Shown here piece after piece: positions 34,938-46,990 of a stretch of DNA of 64,000 bases. The notes under the pieces were generated by a model. The model was given only the letters and a program-made list of their open reading frames with translations, ran no database searches and had not been told where the DNA came from. The number at the start of each line of letters is the position of its first letter. Position 1 is the first letter of the stretch. Position numbers and translations under genes: made by a program. This DNA comes from Ptychodera flava. Taxonomy: Eukaryota; Hemichordata; Enteropneusta; Ptychoderidae. The stretch lies in NCBI RefSeq assembly GCF_041260155.1, contig NC_091929.1, forward strand, positions 45,874,744-45,938,743. Reading direction: 5' to 3'.

Positions 34938-37673
34938 CTACAGGGAATGGCAATGAGGGTCTGAAACAAAGAAAGAAAACAAGCGGGGATTAGAACTTTC
35001 AGAATGTGTGTTTGCTTGACTTATAAACTATTTTAGAAATTGCTGCAACAAGTATTGTACAAATATAAGAAAATTTTTAGTGATTTTTTTTTTATCTGTG
35101 GAAATATGCAAATAAGTTCGACGCCCGAGGAGCCAATGTAAGCTCGTACTCCCATCTATTTTTAAAATAGCAGTTTGTCAGAGGTTTTGGTATTTTCCTC
35201 TCTTTAATGAATGTGAATGTTTTAACCTAAATTCTCAGCACAGATGTGCAAAACCTAGAACCAAAACCTACATGTTGATGGATTTTAAGATTTAATCGTA
35301 CAAAAGCATCTTTTTATTTTCATACCATATGATATCTTGTAATACACCGACTTTCTATTTTCCAACAATCGTTGTTGAATGTTTGAACCGACCATGATTG
35401 ATAGAATCCACACTATCACATGATATAATCTGTTGTCTACATGAACTGGCATAACTTACACATACTAGTTTGTGCATACCTGGAATTTCACAGATAATGC
35501 CCTTTGGTCGGAAGTCGCAGTATTCATCGTCCCACAGACCGTTGTGAGAGCCCCTGAACCTGTTGAGATTCATAAACACGGCACAATTTTTAAGGGAGAA
35601 TTCTGTCACGAGGTATTATACAAAGCCTCAAGTGAAGCTATAAAAACAGAAAAAGAGAGGCAGACAGACGAACAGACAGAGAGACAGAGACAGACAGACA
35701 GGCAGGAAAATAATGGAAATTGGCAGTTCATCGTATTACAATTATAAAACCACACTGCACTGAAAAATCTACTGTATTACCAGTATTTCAAATAAATAAT
35801 AAGATATGCATATGGCTATCATACCATGTGGTAGATACCTGAGTACGATTTCGTAGATAAAAAGAACAAAATTATTGTTTCTGGTTTAATTGTAAAGCCG
35901 AATTTAAACTCGATGGGGAGAGAAACGATAACGGTAGATAAACGATCGCTGTGAGCGAGATTCGTCAGTGAGAATGGTTATCATAAGAATGCTTTGCTTT
36001 AATGAAGTCAATGAAATTTAATGTCTAACGTATTCTTACCAAAGCTGTACGCAATCTTGTCCCAGTGTGTTTTTCTTTGTGTTGTTGTTTGGTTCGCCCG
36101 ATGCCCAGTTGCGGAAGTCGAAGTCGCAAAAAGCTCCTCCATCGCTCCAGATGAATTCGCCCTCCGTCAAGCTGTCACTAAGACCGATCCAGAAGCCGAA
36201 TTTGTTAATGCATGGGCTTTGATCCATGCCATTACTAGTGATGTGGTTTCTGATAGCAGCGTCGATCCGTGGAGTACGTAACGCTGCAAGGCGACCTGGT
36301 GGTCCACCAGCCTGTACTGAAAGAGTGCTACAAAACTCAGCCGCATTCTGTTGGTATGGGTGGTCGTTAGAGTCTTGTTGGCAGTAGATTTCATACACCA
36401 TGCAATCGCAACCTGCCTTTGCACAATTTTCCATCGTGAAATTGCCTGTGAAGAGCATATATGATAGCAGCAACATTACGACTCTTAAAAGCCTCATGAT
36501 TGAGAAATTATAAATTCTGATGCACACATGTTATGATATGCATACTATTATTATATGCACTCTTAAAACAGACATCGTATATTAACTTACATGTAGAAAG
36601 GCTAAAAGAAAAATAACAAACATACTTTCTTAAATAATCGCTTATATAATCGCTTATATCGCTTACGTTGGCTGGCTTGATTGAAAACTTAGGAAACTAC
36701 CTAAGTACTTAAACATTCGTTTATACTGGCTTTATAAATCTGACCTGCTTCCAAGAGGACAGTGGTTTACTTCCCTGTATAACGATTAGCTGCTAATCAG
36801 AAACTGACTATCGTACCGTATACGGTTTCATTTGTAACAATCAACGACGGTGCTCGGACGATAGAACGTAACACATAACGCATTTGCACAAACAGCTACA
36901 TGCTTTTGATTAAATCACTAGACATCCCAGTTAAATACATCCTGATACTCCATGCCAACAAAACGCGCGTTGTCACCATAATACGATGTTACACTTCCTT
37001 TCAAATACTTATTAAAGTTTAGAAATGGCGCTAGGTATTTTGATACATAAGGCCATTCATTTTGCTAATAATGTCATATATCTTAGTTTAAATAGTGTGA
37101 TCGATTAACCTAATAATGGAATATAGTAAACAGGGTGACTTACTTGGACCTTGCTACTCCGGCATGAGGTTTAAAAGGAGAAAATACTTCAATTAGTCGA
37201 TTACCGTTTTATCTAGAACGACAATATGGAGTTCGAATGAATCATGGACTTTGTATTATCTGCTTAATCACTTATCTTTTTGCGTGATTTGAGAAAAAAC
37301 AACGCCCTAGTGTTACTCTACCAAAACTTTGTTTTATCTTTAAAATAACAGCCTAGACAATTAACTCGACTCGACGACGCATTTGTGAGTTACATGAAGT
37401 ATACAAGCAGTCTCTTCGAAATGCGAAGTGCGTGTTGTTGGTCCCATTGTAATACTTAATACTGCAAAAACGGATAAAACAATATTTAACGCTTTTTTTA
37501 AATAAAGAAGAATCACTATAATATTGGTGACGAATAGACAAAACGTGATAATCATAAAGGTCACCAGTTTTCTCAAAATGGTTTTGATTTAATAGACGAT
37601 ACAAATTATATTTACTCACAGCGTAACACATCGCCACACAGGCAAAGAAGGTGGCAGCAAATTTGCAAATCAT
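34938..37673 (-). CDS. Secreted C-type lectin B, 190 aa
   Basis: Coding exons (minus strand): 37673-37620 signal peptide (MICKFAATFFACVAMCYA), 37153-37144 microexon, 36445-36040 and 35559-35480 the CTLD, and 34960-34938 the tail. The total is 573 nt, open to TAG at 34938-34940. Splice sites match lectin A one for one. WIGL, EPN, QDC, WDD and ICE are all present; the tail is two residues shorter than in A because the stop falls earlier. Differences from A concentrate in the first half of the CTLD and in the loop after EPN, while WIGL to WASGEPNNN is identical. Intact frames and splice sites in both copies suggest two working genes. An alternative leader starting MRLLRVVMLLL lies just upstream of the 36445 acceptor. 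Confidence 0.85.
37144..37153 (-). other. Probable 10-nt coding microexon of lectin B
   Basis: Same ten bases, donor GTAAGT and preceding gccggagtag as in lectin A. Confidence 0.65.
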
Positions 37674-38115
37674 TTTTGATGCAATATCTGTAGATAAAAA
37701 GAAACAGCGGCGTCAATAAGTAAAAATATACATAAAATTATTCTAAGTCCCGCAGTGAGTTCAAAACCAGACATTTTCTGTGAAATTGTGTTGCTGAACT
37801 ACAATTTCTAGCAGGTGAACTACACGGGTTCAATTTTCCCTATCACGCGACGCACGGTGTTTGGCATGACATTCTCCAAAGCTGTACTTTCGATCTTTCC
37901 ATTAAAAATCGACCAGAAAAGGTATACAAGAGGAATGATATTCAAAAAATACCAGGATTATGTTCTTGTACGCTGCAGAATTTCCCTCAAGCCTAGGAGT
38001 CTCAAACTACGCTGTACTATGTACGATATTCCCGTATTCCCTTTATTCCGTAAATAACCTTATATTTCATGTTATGCTGAAGGGGAAAAATTAATATAAT
38101 GCTTTCAAACAATCT

Positions 38116-38840
38116 CTAGCAAAGAGAAATTTTATTTATTTTATTTATTTATTCAGCTTTGACATAAAGTCAGGATGAGTCGCACAGGTGACTAACACCT
38201 ATAAAAAGCAACCCTCCACAAAAACACACATTTAACAAGTTACACATACAAAATTAAAAAACAGAAAAGACAAACGCAGAATAAAACAATCATAAAAAAA
38301 TACAAGAAATTTCAAAACAGAACAAAACAGAGAAATTAACAGAGACGGCAATTTTTACAGTGGCACTTTCCCACCCAAGTACGAGTGTTATCAGGATAAA
38401 AATTATTGTTTAACAAACCAGTGTAATGTTTTAATAAAATAGACTTGTATGACCTAACACTCGTTGAAGATTTGCCATGAAAGGGCATAACACTACTCGA
38501 AGAAAAAGCTCTGTTAAAAACGAGTAACGAAAACATTCAGTTTTAAAAGTGGCATCTTCATGGAAGTGTCATCAGGAGATTTAAATGTGACAAACTGGCT
38601 TAAATTTAAGTCATACATACCAGTAAAACATTTAGCTAAAAAGACACAGTCATTTAATTCTCTCCTGTAGCTCAATGGGAGCAAATTCAATTTAATCATA
38701 CGCTCTTTGTAATCCATCTCCTGGGGATATTCAAGAATGTATTTTGTGGCTCTCCTTTGGACACCTTCAAGATGAAGCATTGATTGCTTAGTCGAAACAG
38801 CCCATGACTGGGATGAATAATCAAATCGTTTCAAAGTCCT
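38116..38840 (-). mobile_element. LINE 3' fragment with (TAAA)n tail
   Basis: Minus-strand frames contain LEGVQRRATKYI, LNLLPLSYRRELND and FNRAF, then TWVGKCHCKNC at the end. This is the C-terminal part of a jockey/CR1-type reverse transcriptase polyprotein. The tail of TAAA units lies at 38116-38155. The paralogous site in copy A (about 18040) lacks it, so it inserted after duplication or was lost from A. Confidence 0.8.
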
Positions 38841-39633
38841 TTGACGACTTGCTTGTTGCTAGCTAGACTTAGTATAACTCTACTCTAGTAAACTAGTAAA
38901 CTCTAGTAAACTCTACTCTTTTGCTTTATCCGACCTGCGTGTAGCGGAGATATCACGAGTCTAGAGAAGCTTCATATCGATCGCACTCGTATTGCAGATG
39001 TCTTACTTAGAGCTTGCTGAAATAACTTTATTTTACATAAGCATCTAATTAAAGTGACTGTTATTACAAGCGTTCATATTCAGAAGATTGAGGCTAACTT
39101 CTCGAAAAAAATTAAATGGGGATCTAATAATTTGATCTTAGTCCGCTTCACAAACCGAAAAAACATCTTGCATAAGTCCTTACTTTATGCAGCATAAAAG
39201 ATGAATGAATTTGAGCAATACTTGGTCTGACGTGTACACTCAGTACCAAATTGAATACAGAATCAATATACAATGACTGAATCTGAAACATGAAAGATTC
39301 ACGGCATTGAGAAGACTACACTTTGAAAAGTGTTGCGCAGAAATGCCTCACTAAAAGCTTGCTGAAATGACTTAATTTTACATAAGCACATGAATAAACC
39401 ACCATACTTGCAAGTATAAATATTGGGTAAATTGAGGCTAAATTCTGGAAAAAAAATTAATTGGGGATCAAACATTTTGATCTAAGTCCACTCCATCGAA
39501 GAGAAAACGAAGGCATTAAGTCCTTGCAATGAGCAGATAAAAGATTCGCGGCACAGGAAAACTACACTTTGAAAAATTCATCTCACAGCCAATGTTAATA
39601 ACAAATGACAAATATCGTAAGAGGTTTACTTAC

Positions 39634-39708
39634 CAGTCTCAGCAGTTACACTAGTGGTAGAGCTTGGCTTCAGTGATGCTTCTTGTGTTCACTACACCTG
39701 CTTATATA
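39634..39708 (-). promoter_or_regulatory. TATA promoter and non-coding first exon of lectin B
   Basis: TATATAAG at 39701-39708 (minus strand). The first exon ends at 39634 with CTG|GTAAGT and joins the acceptor at 37687. It is nearly identical to lectin A from the TATA box to the donor. Confidence 0.72.
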
Positions 39709-40579
39709 GAAAAAAGAGGCGGGGTGTATCCGACGTTGCGTCAGTCAAAAATCAAAATAAGGGCTTAGTTTGTATTTTTTTATAAATTGAAACCTTAATT
39801 TTTGCCTATCAACAGTTTTCTATGAAAAACTATCAAAATAAACATCTGTTTCAGACTTTGTCTATACCTCTTTCCGTCCGAAATCAAATAAACATGTCAA
39901 AATTAAATGTTTTGCACATTGTGTAAAATCACTTTCGTCTTGCGGAAAGAAAAATATTGAGATGTAAATGCGGTATGACCAACTCGTTATGATCTACTGT
40001 TGTATTGTTCATACCACCTGGCTAATGGTAAAATTTGTTGTATATGACAATATTCCAGCTTCTTTACTATGTGAATATATTTACTATCCATATGTGTTTT
40101 TTGACTGTCAAGGTAATTACGTTCTTTTCGTGAACGTGTGTTTACTTCTATTTCTCAAATCGTAGAAATTAAGACGTGTTGGAATGGCGAAAAGCCCAAA
40201 AGACTTCAAGAAAGAGGTAAGTATATTGAAATCTGTTGAACTTTTTGTGCTTGTAACAAGGCGTTCGCTGGTAACACTGGCATTAATACAGCCTGTCTTA
40301 TTATTCCATTTTGTTTTGGTATGTCCAGTAATTTTAGCATTTTGCAAAGTGCTTTGCCAATAACAGGGAAAGATCATATCCTTTATATACTTGTTAGTTC
40401 ATCTCTTCTGTGAAGTAAAATGAGAAGTATGGTTCTTGTAAACGCTAAATTCTACCATATTTTAAATATTTACATAGTCAGGGTGAGATAGCCATTGTTT
40501 TAAGTCGTACATTTTAATACGATTATATTTTAATAAATGTAGCTGTCCTTCAAGCTGAAAAAGTGACGAGTGATGGTTC

Positions 40580-41270
40580 ATCTTAAGAGCGTGCTCTGCA
40601 TGAACACTTTAAAGATTTTAAATCATGAAAGTTTGATATCATATCAGTACATTGCAAAAAGAAACACACTTTACGTATAAGGAGGTAGCGAGTTGGATAA
40701 GTCTCTTGCGACTTTTTATTGGGTTGAAAAATCGAAGCGGTTTCGTTTATGTTTTCCTATACAGTAAATGCAAATCTACTTCCAATGTTGATTAATATTT
40801 GGAAATATTTGACACGTATTAATGTATTATGCGCCTCGAAAGATAAGGACTTAGACTTTTTGCTCAAACTTTCCTGAATGAAACGTTCAACCATTCTCTT
40901 ACCAAATCAACAATAAAAGTAAGCGGGTCTCCGTGTAAAGTTTGGAACTAGCGAAAAATTACCAAATATTTTGCGATATTTGAAATTTAAAAAGGCAAAT
41001 ATTCCTCTGCTAACTCTATAGGGGAATAATGTTTTACCGAAAAGAAGCCGATGACAGTTTTTCTTTCTCCTAGGGCTTTAAATTGAGACCCCACAAGTGG
41101 TAGGTCAGAACACAACAGACTTTTAGAAATTTGAGAGTCCGAAAATCTGTCCCCGAGGTATGTTGTACCTGAAAACATGATACACATCAATATATACTCC
41201 TAATATAGAGTAACCTGTATGCTCTTCCTGATTGATTGATGGTGCAAGTAGCCTTCCTAAAAATAGAATG
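40580..41270. other. Start of a copy-B-only block, no gene recognised
   Basis: Homology with copy A stops near 40580 and resumes near 43636. No feature is recognised in this first part. Confidence 0.5.
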
Positions 41271-41271
41271 A

Positions 41272-41425
41272 TTACTTCTTGTCTTTCTTTGCTGCTGGCT
41301 TCTCTGGTTTGGAAGCCTTCTTTGAATTTATTTTCAGCTGTGACTTTCTAACCAGTGGCTTTCTTGGCTTTTTTTGCTTTAAGTCTTGTAGGCCTTCTTT
41401 GACATCTTGGTTCCTCTATATACAT
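41272..41425 (-). pseudogene. Lysine-rich tail resembling linker histone H1, pseudogene fragment
   Basis: The minus strand ends KKASKPEKPAAKKDKK followed by TAA (41272-41274). Just upstream, in another frame, it reads AKKAKKATG-stop-KVTAENK. Alternating Lys/Ala/Pro is typical of the H1 C-terminal tail, but no globular domain is visible. It is a decayed piece; a nearby chance Lys-rich stretch is the alternative. Confidence 0.4.
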
Positions 41426-41673
41426 ATATATCAAACTAAATCTGATGATTGTAGGATGCATGAAACTTAGGTAACATTAATCTTATTTTCCTTCATTTTC
41501 ATAATTTATTCAGGTAAACCAATGGGCATAAAACACATTTGCAGGCACCTTAGGATAGTATAAAAACAACATATAGATGATGATTATCAAAAAAAGCAAT
41601 ACAGATACTGACATCACAATCAAACAAACATATAAATAAAAATAATTCAGGTAAATTAGTGAAAGCACGCACT

Positions 41674-41913
41674 CTAAGCAGTACACGCCGGAATTTGGAA
41701 GCAGAACAAAAAAATCAATTTTGGATCAGCTTTAAAAACGTCATTTAGAGTTGTTACACATCTTAAAACGTAGGAATATTTTCTCAGATTAATTCTAGAT
41801 GCGCTTACTAGGAAAATAAAATTCTTACGCAGCTGTCTGCTCGGTAATACCGAGCTGACAGCTGCGCAGAAAAGATGCTTTGTACAAAATGGATGGACTT
41901 TCATATTGTGCAT
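41674..41913 (-). mobile_element. Possible LINE C-terminal fragment
   Basis: The minus frame includes SRINLRKYSYVLRCVTTLNDV, resembling the SRTDxxKYSFFPRTxxDWNxLP stretch at the end of several non-LTR reverse transcriptases. It is short and weak. It contains the strong hairpin at 41828-41866. Confidence 0.4.
41828..41866. repeat. 39-bp hairpin
   Basis: CGCAGCTGTCTGCTCGGT and ACCGAGCTGACAGCTGCG pair along 18 positions with one T/T mismatch and a 3-base loop (AAT). Confidence 0.85.
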
Positions 41914-42286
41914 TGACCAGTTCGTAAATAGGAGCGTTTTAAAATTAAACGCCTCCTCACCAGTGGAGGAAGCTTACACCTGGTACATAAATACTTGTAA
42001 TCTGCTGAAATATATTGCACACTTGATTAAAAACATAGAATTATACATTTTTGTTACACACTATCGATTATATCAGTTTGTGTTACTTGCCATTTACTGC
42101 GTACAACACTGTGGCATTCCAGACGACTTCTCACGTGGCTCACATACAACTACCTTTAGTGTAGAAATATTTGAAAAAATAGCACAAGGTATGCCTAACC
42201 CATTATTCTAAAAGCTTTCCTAGCAATACCATCAATATGAGTATCAAAACACATCTGCGAAGTAAGAAGATTCCAACGCTATGAAC

Positions 42287-42288
<2 letters not shown>

Positions 42289-42339
<51 letters not shown>
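42289..42339. repeat. (GA)n microsatellite
   Basis: About 25 uninterrupted GA units. Confidence 0.95.
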
Positions 42340-42341
<2 letters not shown>

Positions 42342-43029
42342 CTAAAATACTAAAATGGTATCGTGATAGAATTATAAACATATGCATTTAATCACCTTAC
42401 CAGGTAAAGTATCATCAAATTTCAGTCGTTCGTGCACGGAGAGATTGTTAGAATAAAATTACTTACTGAAAGAGTTCACAGTTAGTAATGCAGATGCTCT
42501 GTGATACTTTAATACTAAGGAAACATAAATTGGGGTTTGTTTTCTTGTTATTTCTATGTATCAAGTACACTTTTCCTTACTTTTGTCGATGCGATGCGTC
42601 TGTATTTTGGGCCTCAGTGTTGTGAAGAAGTAGCGAATGAAATTAAGGCAAATTACCTGGCTCGCTGTTGAATCTCCTTTTTACATATATAGGTATATAG
42701 TCGAGTTGTCTTCATCACCACCCACTTTTCAAGAAGAGATGGCAAACAAGGTTGCGAGTTCGAATCCGATTTTCAAACAACTTGCAGTATTACTTGATTT
42801 TCTCGGGGACCAGCATCCTCTTTTCTTTGGAACGGCACCACATACTGAGATGTGATATTTTTTTTTATTGTAACGTGAGTGACATAATTGATTAATGAAT
42901 AAATTTTAGCTATGATTTCTGACATAATACAACTGTTCATGCATACTCATGAAGCATACACAAATTAGCGTGATTCGAAATAATTGATCATTTTAAAATC
43001 GCTTTGATATATTAACTTTTGGCTTGCCT

Positions 43030-43512
43030 GATACACAGTTATGGCGGTTACAACGTGCCAAAAACACAGAGTTTTTACAAAGACCAAGAAATAGGACCAC
43101 ATTACCCGCATACTTATGCAGCTTCAGTGGCTTCCAGTACATCATCGCATTGTATACAAACTTTTGCTGATTACCTACAAAGCCCGGAATATACAAGCTC
43201 CACAATATCTCAGGAATTGTATAACACCTTGTGTCTCATCACCTGTTCTTCGCTGATCTAGTAATGTCTTCTGCACAAACCTAGGTGGTATCTAACTTCC
43301 AATGGTCGCTGCTCCTTCTCTGCAGCAGATCCTATTCTTTATATCTCTTTGCCCCTTAACAAAATGCCTCTCCTAATGTCAACATTTTCATAAGACGCTT
43401 AAAAACATATCTTACAGAGAGAATTTTCATTGTAACTCTAAGTGCCACTGAGCATTGTTTAACTTTGGATATTTGGCGCTTTACATATTTGTCCATTGAT
43501 AGATAGATAGAA
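43030..43512 (+). mobile_element. LINE 3' fragment (L2/CR1-like)
   Basis: One plus frame reads QLQWLPVHHRIVYKLLLITYKA then APQYL, the characteristic stretch after the RT domain of L2-type LINEs. Downstream, in other frames, are FFISLPLNKMP and RRLKTYL. A GATA-rich tail ends it near 43512. Heavily decayed. Confidence 0.7.
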
Positions 43513-43990
43513 ACAGCTTTTCGTAGCTAAATATTTTGGCGTACTTTAACTATATCGTTTCTGTACCCGAGCAATACAAGAGAGAAACTCTGATTCCATG
43601 CGTGAATTCAGTTGTTCCGTTAGTCAAGGCAATATTTTGCTTACTGTCAGGTTTCTGTTAAGTCGGTGTGAAAATGACGACATAACAGGTCACGTCTATA
43701 TCACGCCGTAGTAAATAACATAACAATTAAAGCACTGTCACACTAGTACATAATTTATAGTTCCATTATCCCCTCCCGCCTCCTCCACAGAAAAACGAAC
43801 CGTGTAGTCATTTTATCATACAACCAAACCCTGCATATTTGAACAAAATTTTATGTAATGGACGGCTCGCACGCCTCCGAACAACATTAACTTACAGTTA
43901 CATCTATGGAACGCCGTAGCTATCATAAATGCATTTTAAACATATTCTCTTTCCCATTTTCAGAACTTGTTTCGCATTTTTAGAACATGT

Positions 43991-44530
43991 TAGGCATTAC
44001 TCTCACGTCACTCTGCATTAAGATTATCATTTTAGGCATTTGCAATAACATTACTGACATTCAACTGATCGTGTAAGGCATTTCAAACAATGTTATAGGC
44101 ATTGAAATTATCATTTTAGGCATTTGCAATAACATTACTGACATTCAACTGATCGTGTAAGGCATTTCAAACAATGTTATAGGCATTGAAATTATCATTT
44201 TAGGCATTTGCAATAACATTACTGACATTCAACTGATCGTGTAAGGCATTTCAAACAATGTTATAGGCATTGAAATTATCATTTTAGGCATTTGCAATAA
44301 CATTACTGACATTTAAATGATCGTGTTAGGCATTTCAAACAATGTTATAGACAATTAAGGTGATTGTTGAAGGCACTCGATTGTTCACTTTCGGCATTTG
44401 CAATACTGTTATAGTACTGTGCGGGCGCTGTTCTGTTATTTTAGATTGACCAACTCATTACCATGTCAATAGTAGGCTTGCACAATACAGTCAAAGTCAT
44501 TCAGCTCATCGTCTTAGGCATTTTCATCAT
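43991..44530 (+). repeat. Left-arm 21-bp array with 84-bp higher-order repeat
   Basis: Successive 21-base units begin GGCATTTCAAAC, GGCATTGAAATT, GGCATTTGCAAT and GACATTCAACTG. The four-unit block repeats exactly every 84 bp at about 44017, 44101, 44185 and 44269, the middle copies being nearly identical. Beyond 44350 the units decay. Confidence 0.9.
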
Positions 44531-45059
44531 TGTAGAGCCCATTTGTGAGGGCGCTGTTCTCAACTCCGAGTCTGCGCAATAGGTCCAATCAACAGAGCGC
44601 TCCCGCGAATTCCGCGCACTTTTAACCCACTTTTACTACTATCGTCTCCAACGGGCATTCGTATGATATTGTACGCATTGAGCTCAAACTTTTCGCCATG
44701 GCCATGCAACGAATCCTCGAACAAATGTCTCTCAGTACTTTGGCTTCGATTTTGAAGCTGAGCGAATCGATCCAACGCTTGTTCCATCTATGAGTGAGGG
44801 CCAACTCATGCGACTGGGAGTCGGCACAATGGGTCTCCAGCTACGTCATAAACAGTTATGTCAGGCGTATATTCAAGCAGAAACACAGGAAAGTGAAGGT
44901 GACGCCGCCGTGTAATAAAGGGAAAGTGGCCTCACACATCAGCCATCTCGTCTTGTATGTGCTTTGGTGTGTTTAGTGTCTGAGTTGTGTTTTGGCTGTT
45001 AGTGTGGAAATTAACAAACGAGTCGTTAATTTTAAAATAAGCCATGGCGAGACGTGGGC

Positions 45060-45870
45060 GCAGTCAGATGTGTCCTTGACAGCGGTGACTCTTTTTTATC
45101 CCCACGTTTCGAAACCAGAGCGGTCTCTTCCTCAGTCGCCTAAGATATGTGCATATCTTTTTTGTTTTATGTCATGTCGATATTGTTGATCTCCTGTGCT
45201 TCTAGCAGTGAAGCCAGAATGCTTATGTTTGGATCGTAATGTGTTCGTTCGTTCATTGACTTGTTTCTAATGCAATGGTTTTTAGCCTTAAAAAGAGTGT
45301 GTCGCGTATGTTCGTATTTCTTTGTAAGCGATGATCGGTTGTTTAGGAAATAAATTCCTTAATGTTTCGTCCTTTTCTATGTGATCCCAGTTTTCACACA
45401 GAGCTAGTTTGATAGCTTGTGTCTTTATGTATGGGCTATGTCTTGTTGTGAACACAAGTGTGTTTTTCGTTCTGTTTTTTGTTCGCTGGTGTTGTAATTG
45501 CGTAATTCTGGTGGCGAACTTTTTTGTGATGTAATTCTAGAGATTTCATCCTGTTTGAAGCCACGTTCAACTAATCTTGCATTGAATGAATTGACTTTAG
45601 CACTAAAGTCTTTCTCATTGTTGCAAGTTCTGATGTACCTTAGTGTTTCGCCTTTGATCAGGCCTTTAAAGGTAGATTTTGGATGGCATGATGTTCTATG
45701 TAGGAATTGAAACGTATCTGTGGTTTTCGTGTGCGTTCTTATGTCCAGTATTTTCTCACTGTTATGTCGTTGACCTTTGTATACCACAAGATCGAGATCG
45801 AGATACCACAAGATGTCCCTCAAAAGTATCAATTACGTCCCCAAGGTTATGAGAGGCAAGAATCTCCGCC
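45060..45870 (-). mobile_element. Penelope-like element fragment inside the foldback-like element
   Basis: The minus frame 45832-45425 contains THTKTTDTFQFLHRTSCHP and GLIKGETLRYIRTC, hallmark stretches of the Penelope-like reverse transcriptase. Below it are traces of the linker (NWDHIEKDETLRNLFP) and a terminal CTGANGAA-stem-GAAAC motif (45106-45135). It is an old partial copy; the N-terminal part and most of the endonuclease region are not seen. Confidence 0.75.
45106..45135 (-). ncRNA. Hammerhead-like motif of a Penelope-like terminus
   Basis: Minus strand CTGAGGA, one A, then stem GAGACC/GGTTTC, then GAAAC. It matches the hammerhead consensus CUGANGA...GAAA except for one extra A before stem II. 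Self-cleavage is not shown. Confidence 0.45.
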
Positions 45871-46399
45871 ATAGTCTTCATTTTGAATAGATATTAGTAT
45901 CAGTTCAGGTCTAGGTCAGTACAGTGAGCTTACACTTGCTGTGAAAGCAATGCATTATTGGAAAATCATTTATATTCTTTTCATGTGACTTACATGTGGT
46001 GATTCCTGTCACAAAATAAAGTATCAACTATGTGAAAGCCTAAAAGAAGATATTTCATACGTTTTTGTTAGTTGATCTGATCATTTTTCGCGAATGACTC
46101 ATTTGGGTTCAGAGGTCACTCGGAAAATAGAATCATTTGAGGTAAGAGGTCATCCCTCCTTGAAAAAAGATACTTCAACGGAATGTTAAAAATACCAACC
46201 ATGATGTCATACTTGTATGCAAAGCTATTGCCAAGGCCAGTATTGCTAATGCCTAAGATAAATGGCGAAGTGTCTATGGTAACTTTTACATTATTACAAA
46301 TACCTGTCATAATAGATGAAACGCCTTAAAAATCTCGCTGATTCTTAAAATCATTACTTAGTACATGACTCCAACGTTTGTAAAGTGGTAAAATAATTA

Positions 46400-46990
46400 A
46401 TTAAAAGCCTATCAAATTGTTAAATGTTCGTAAAATGACCAAATAAATGCCTCAAAAATCAGTCACAAGGATATTACAGTAATAAAAATGCTTACAATTT
46501 TTAAAAAATGGTTATATCAGTGTTTGAAATGCCTAAAATAACAAACTGAATGCATTTAACAGTCAACTAAATTTTCTGTAACATTTATGAAAATGCCAAT
46601 ATAAATAACTGAATGCCTACAAAGCTATTGTGAATGCCTATCATGATTAACTAAATGCAAATGATGTTGCTTAAAATGCCAAACATAATCAACTAAATGC
46701 GAATGATGTTTTGCAAATGCTTAACATGATTAACTGAATGCGAATAATGTCATTGCAAATGCCTTACATGACCATCTCAATGCTTAATACCGTAAGAGTA
46801 ATGCCTAGCATGATTAACTGGATGCGTACAAAGGTATTGCAAATGCCTAACATGATAGTATTGAATCCTATAACGTTTTTGTAAATGTCAAATGTTCATC
46901 TCAATACATAGTGACGTGGAGTAATGCCTAGCATATTATGAAGATGCGAATCATGTTCTGAAATTGTAAAATATAATATGCTTAAAATGC
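46400..46990 (-). repeat. Right-arm 21-bp array, inverted and diverged
   Basis: Units such as AATGCCTAGCATGATTAACTG (21 bases, about 46800), AATGCGAATAATGTCATTGC+A and AATGCCTTACATGACCATCTC follow one another every 21 bases, complementary in type to the left arm. Unlike the left arm there is no clean 84-bp homogenised block. Confidence 0.8.

Noticed and set aside
42740-42785. tRNA gene or SINE at a GAGTTCGAATCC B box
   Set aside because: No matching A box or cloverleaf was found at the right distance.
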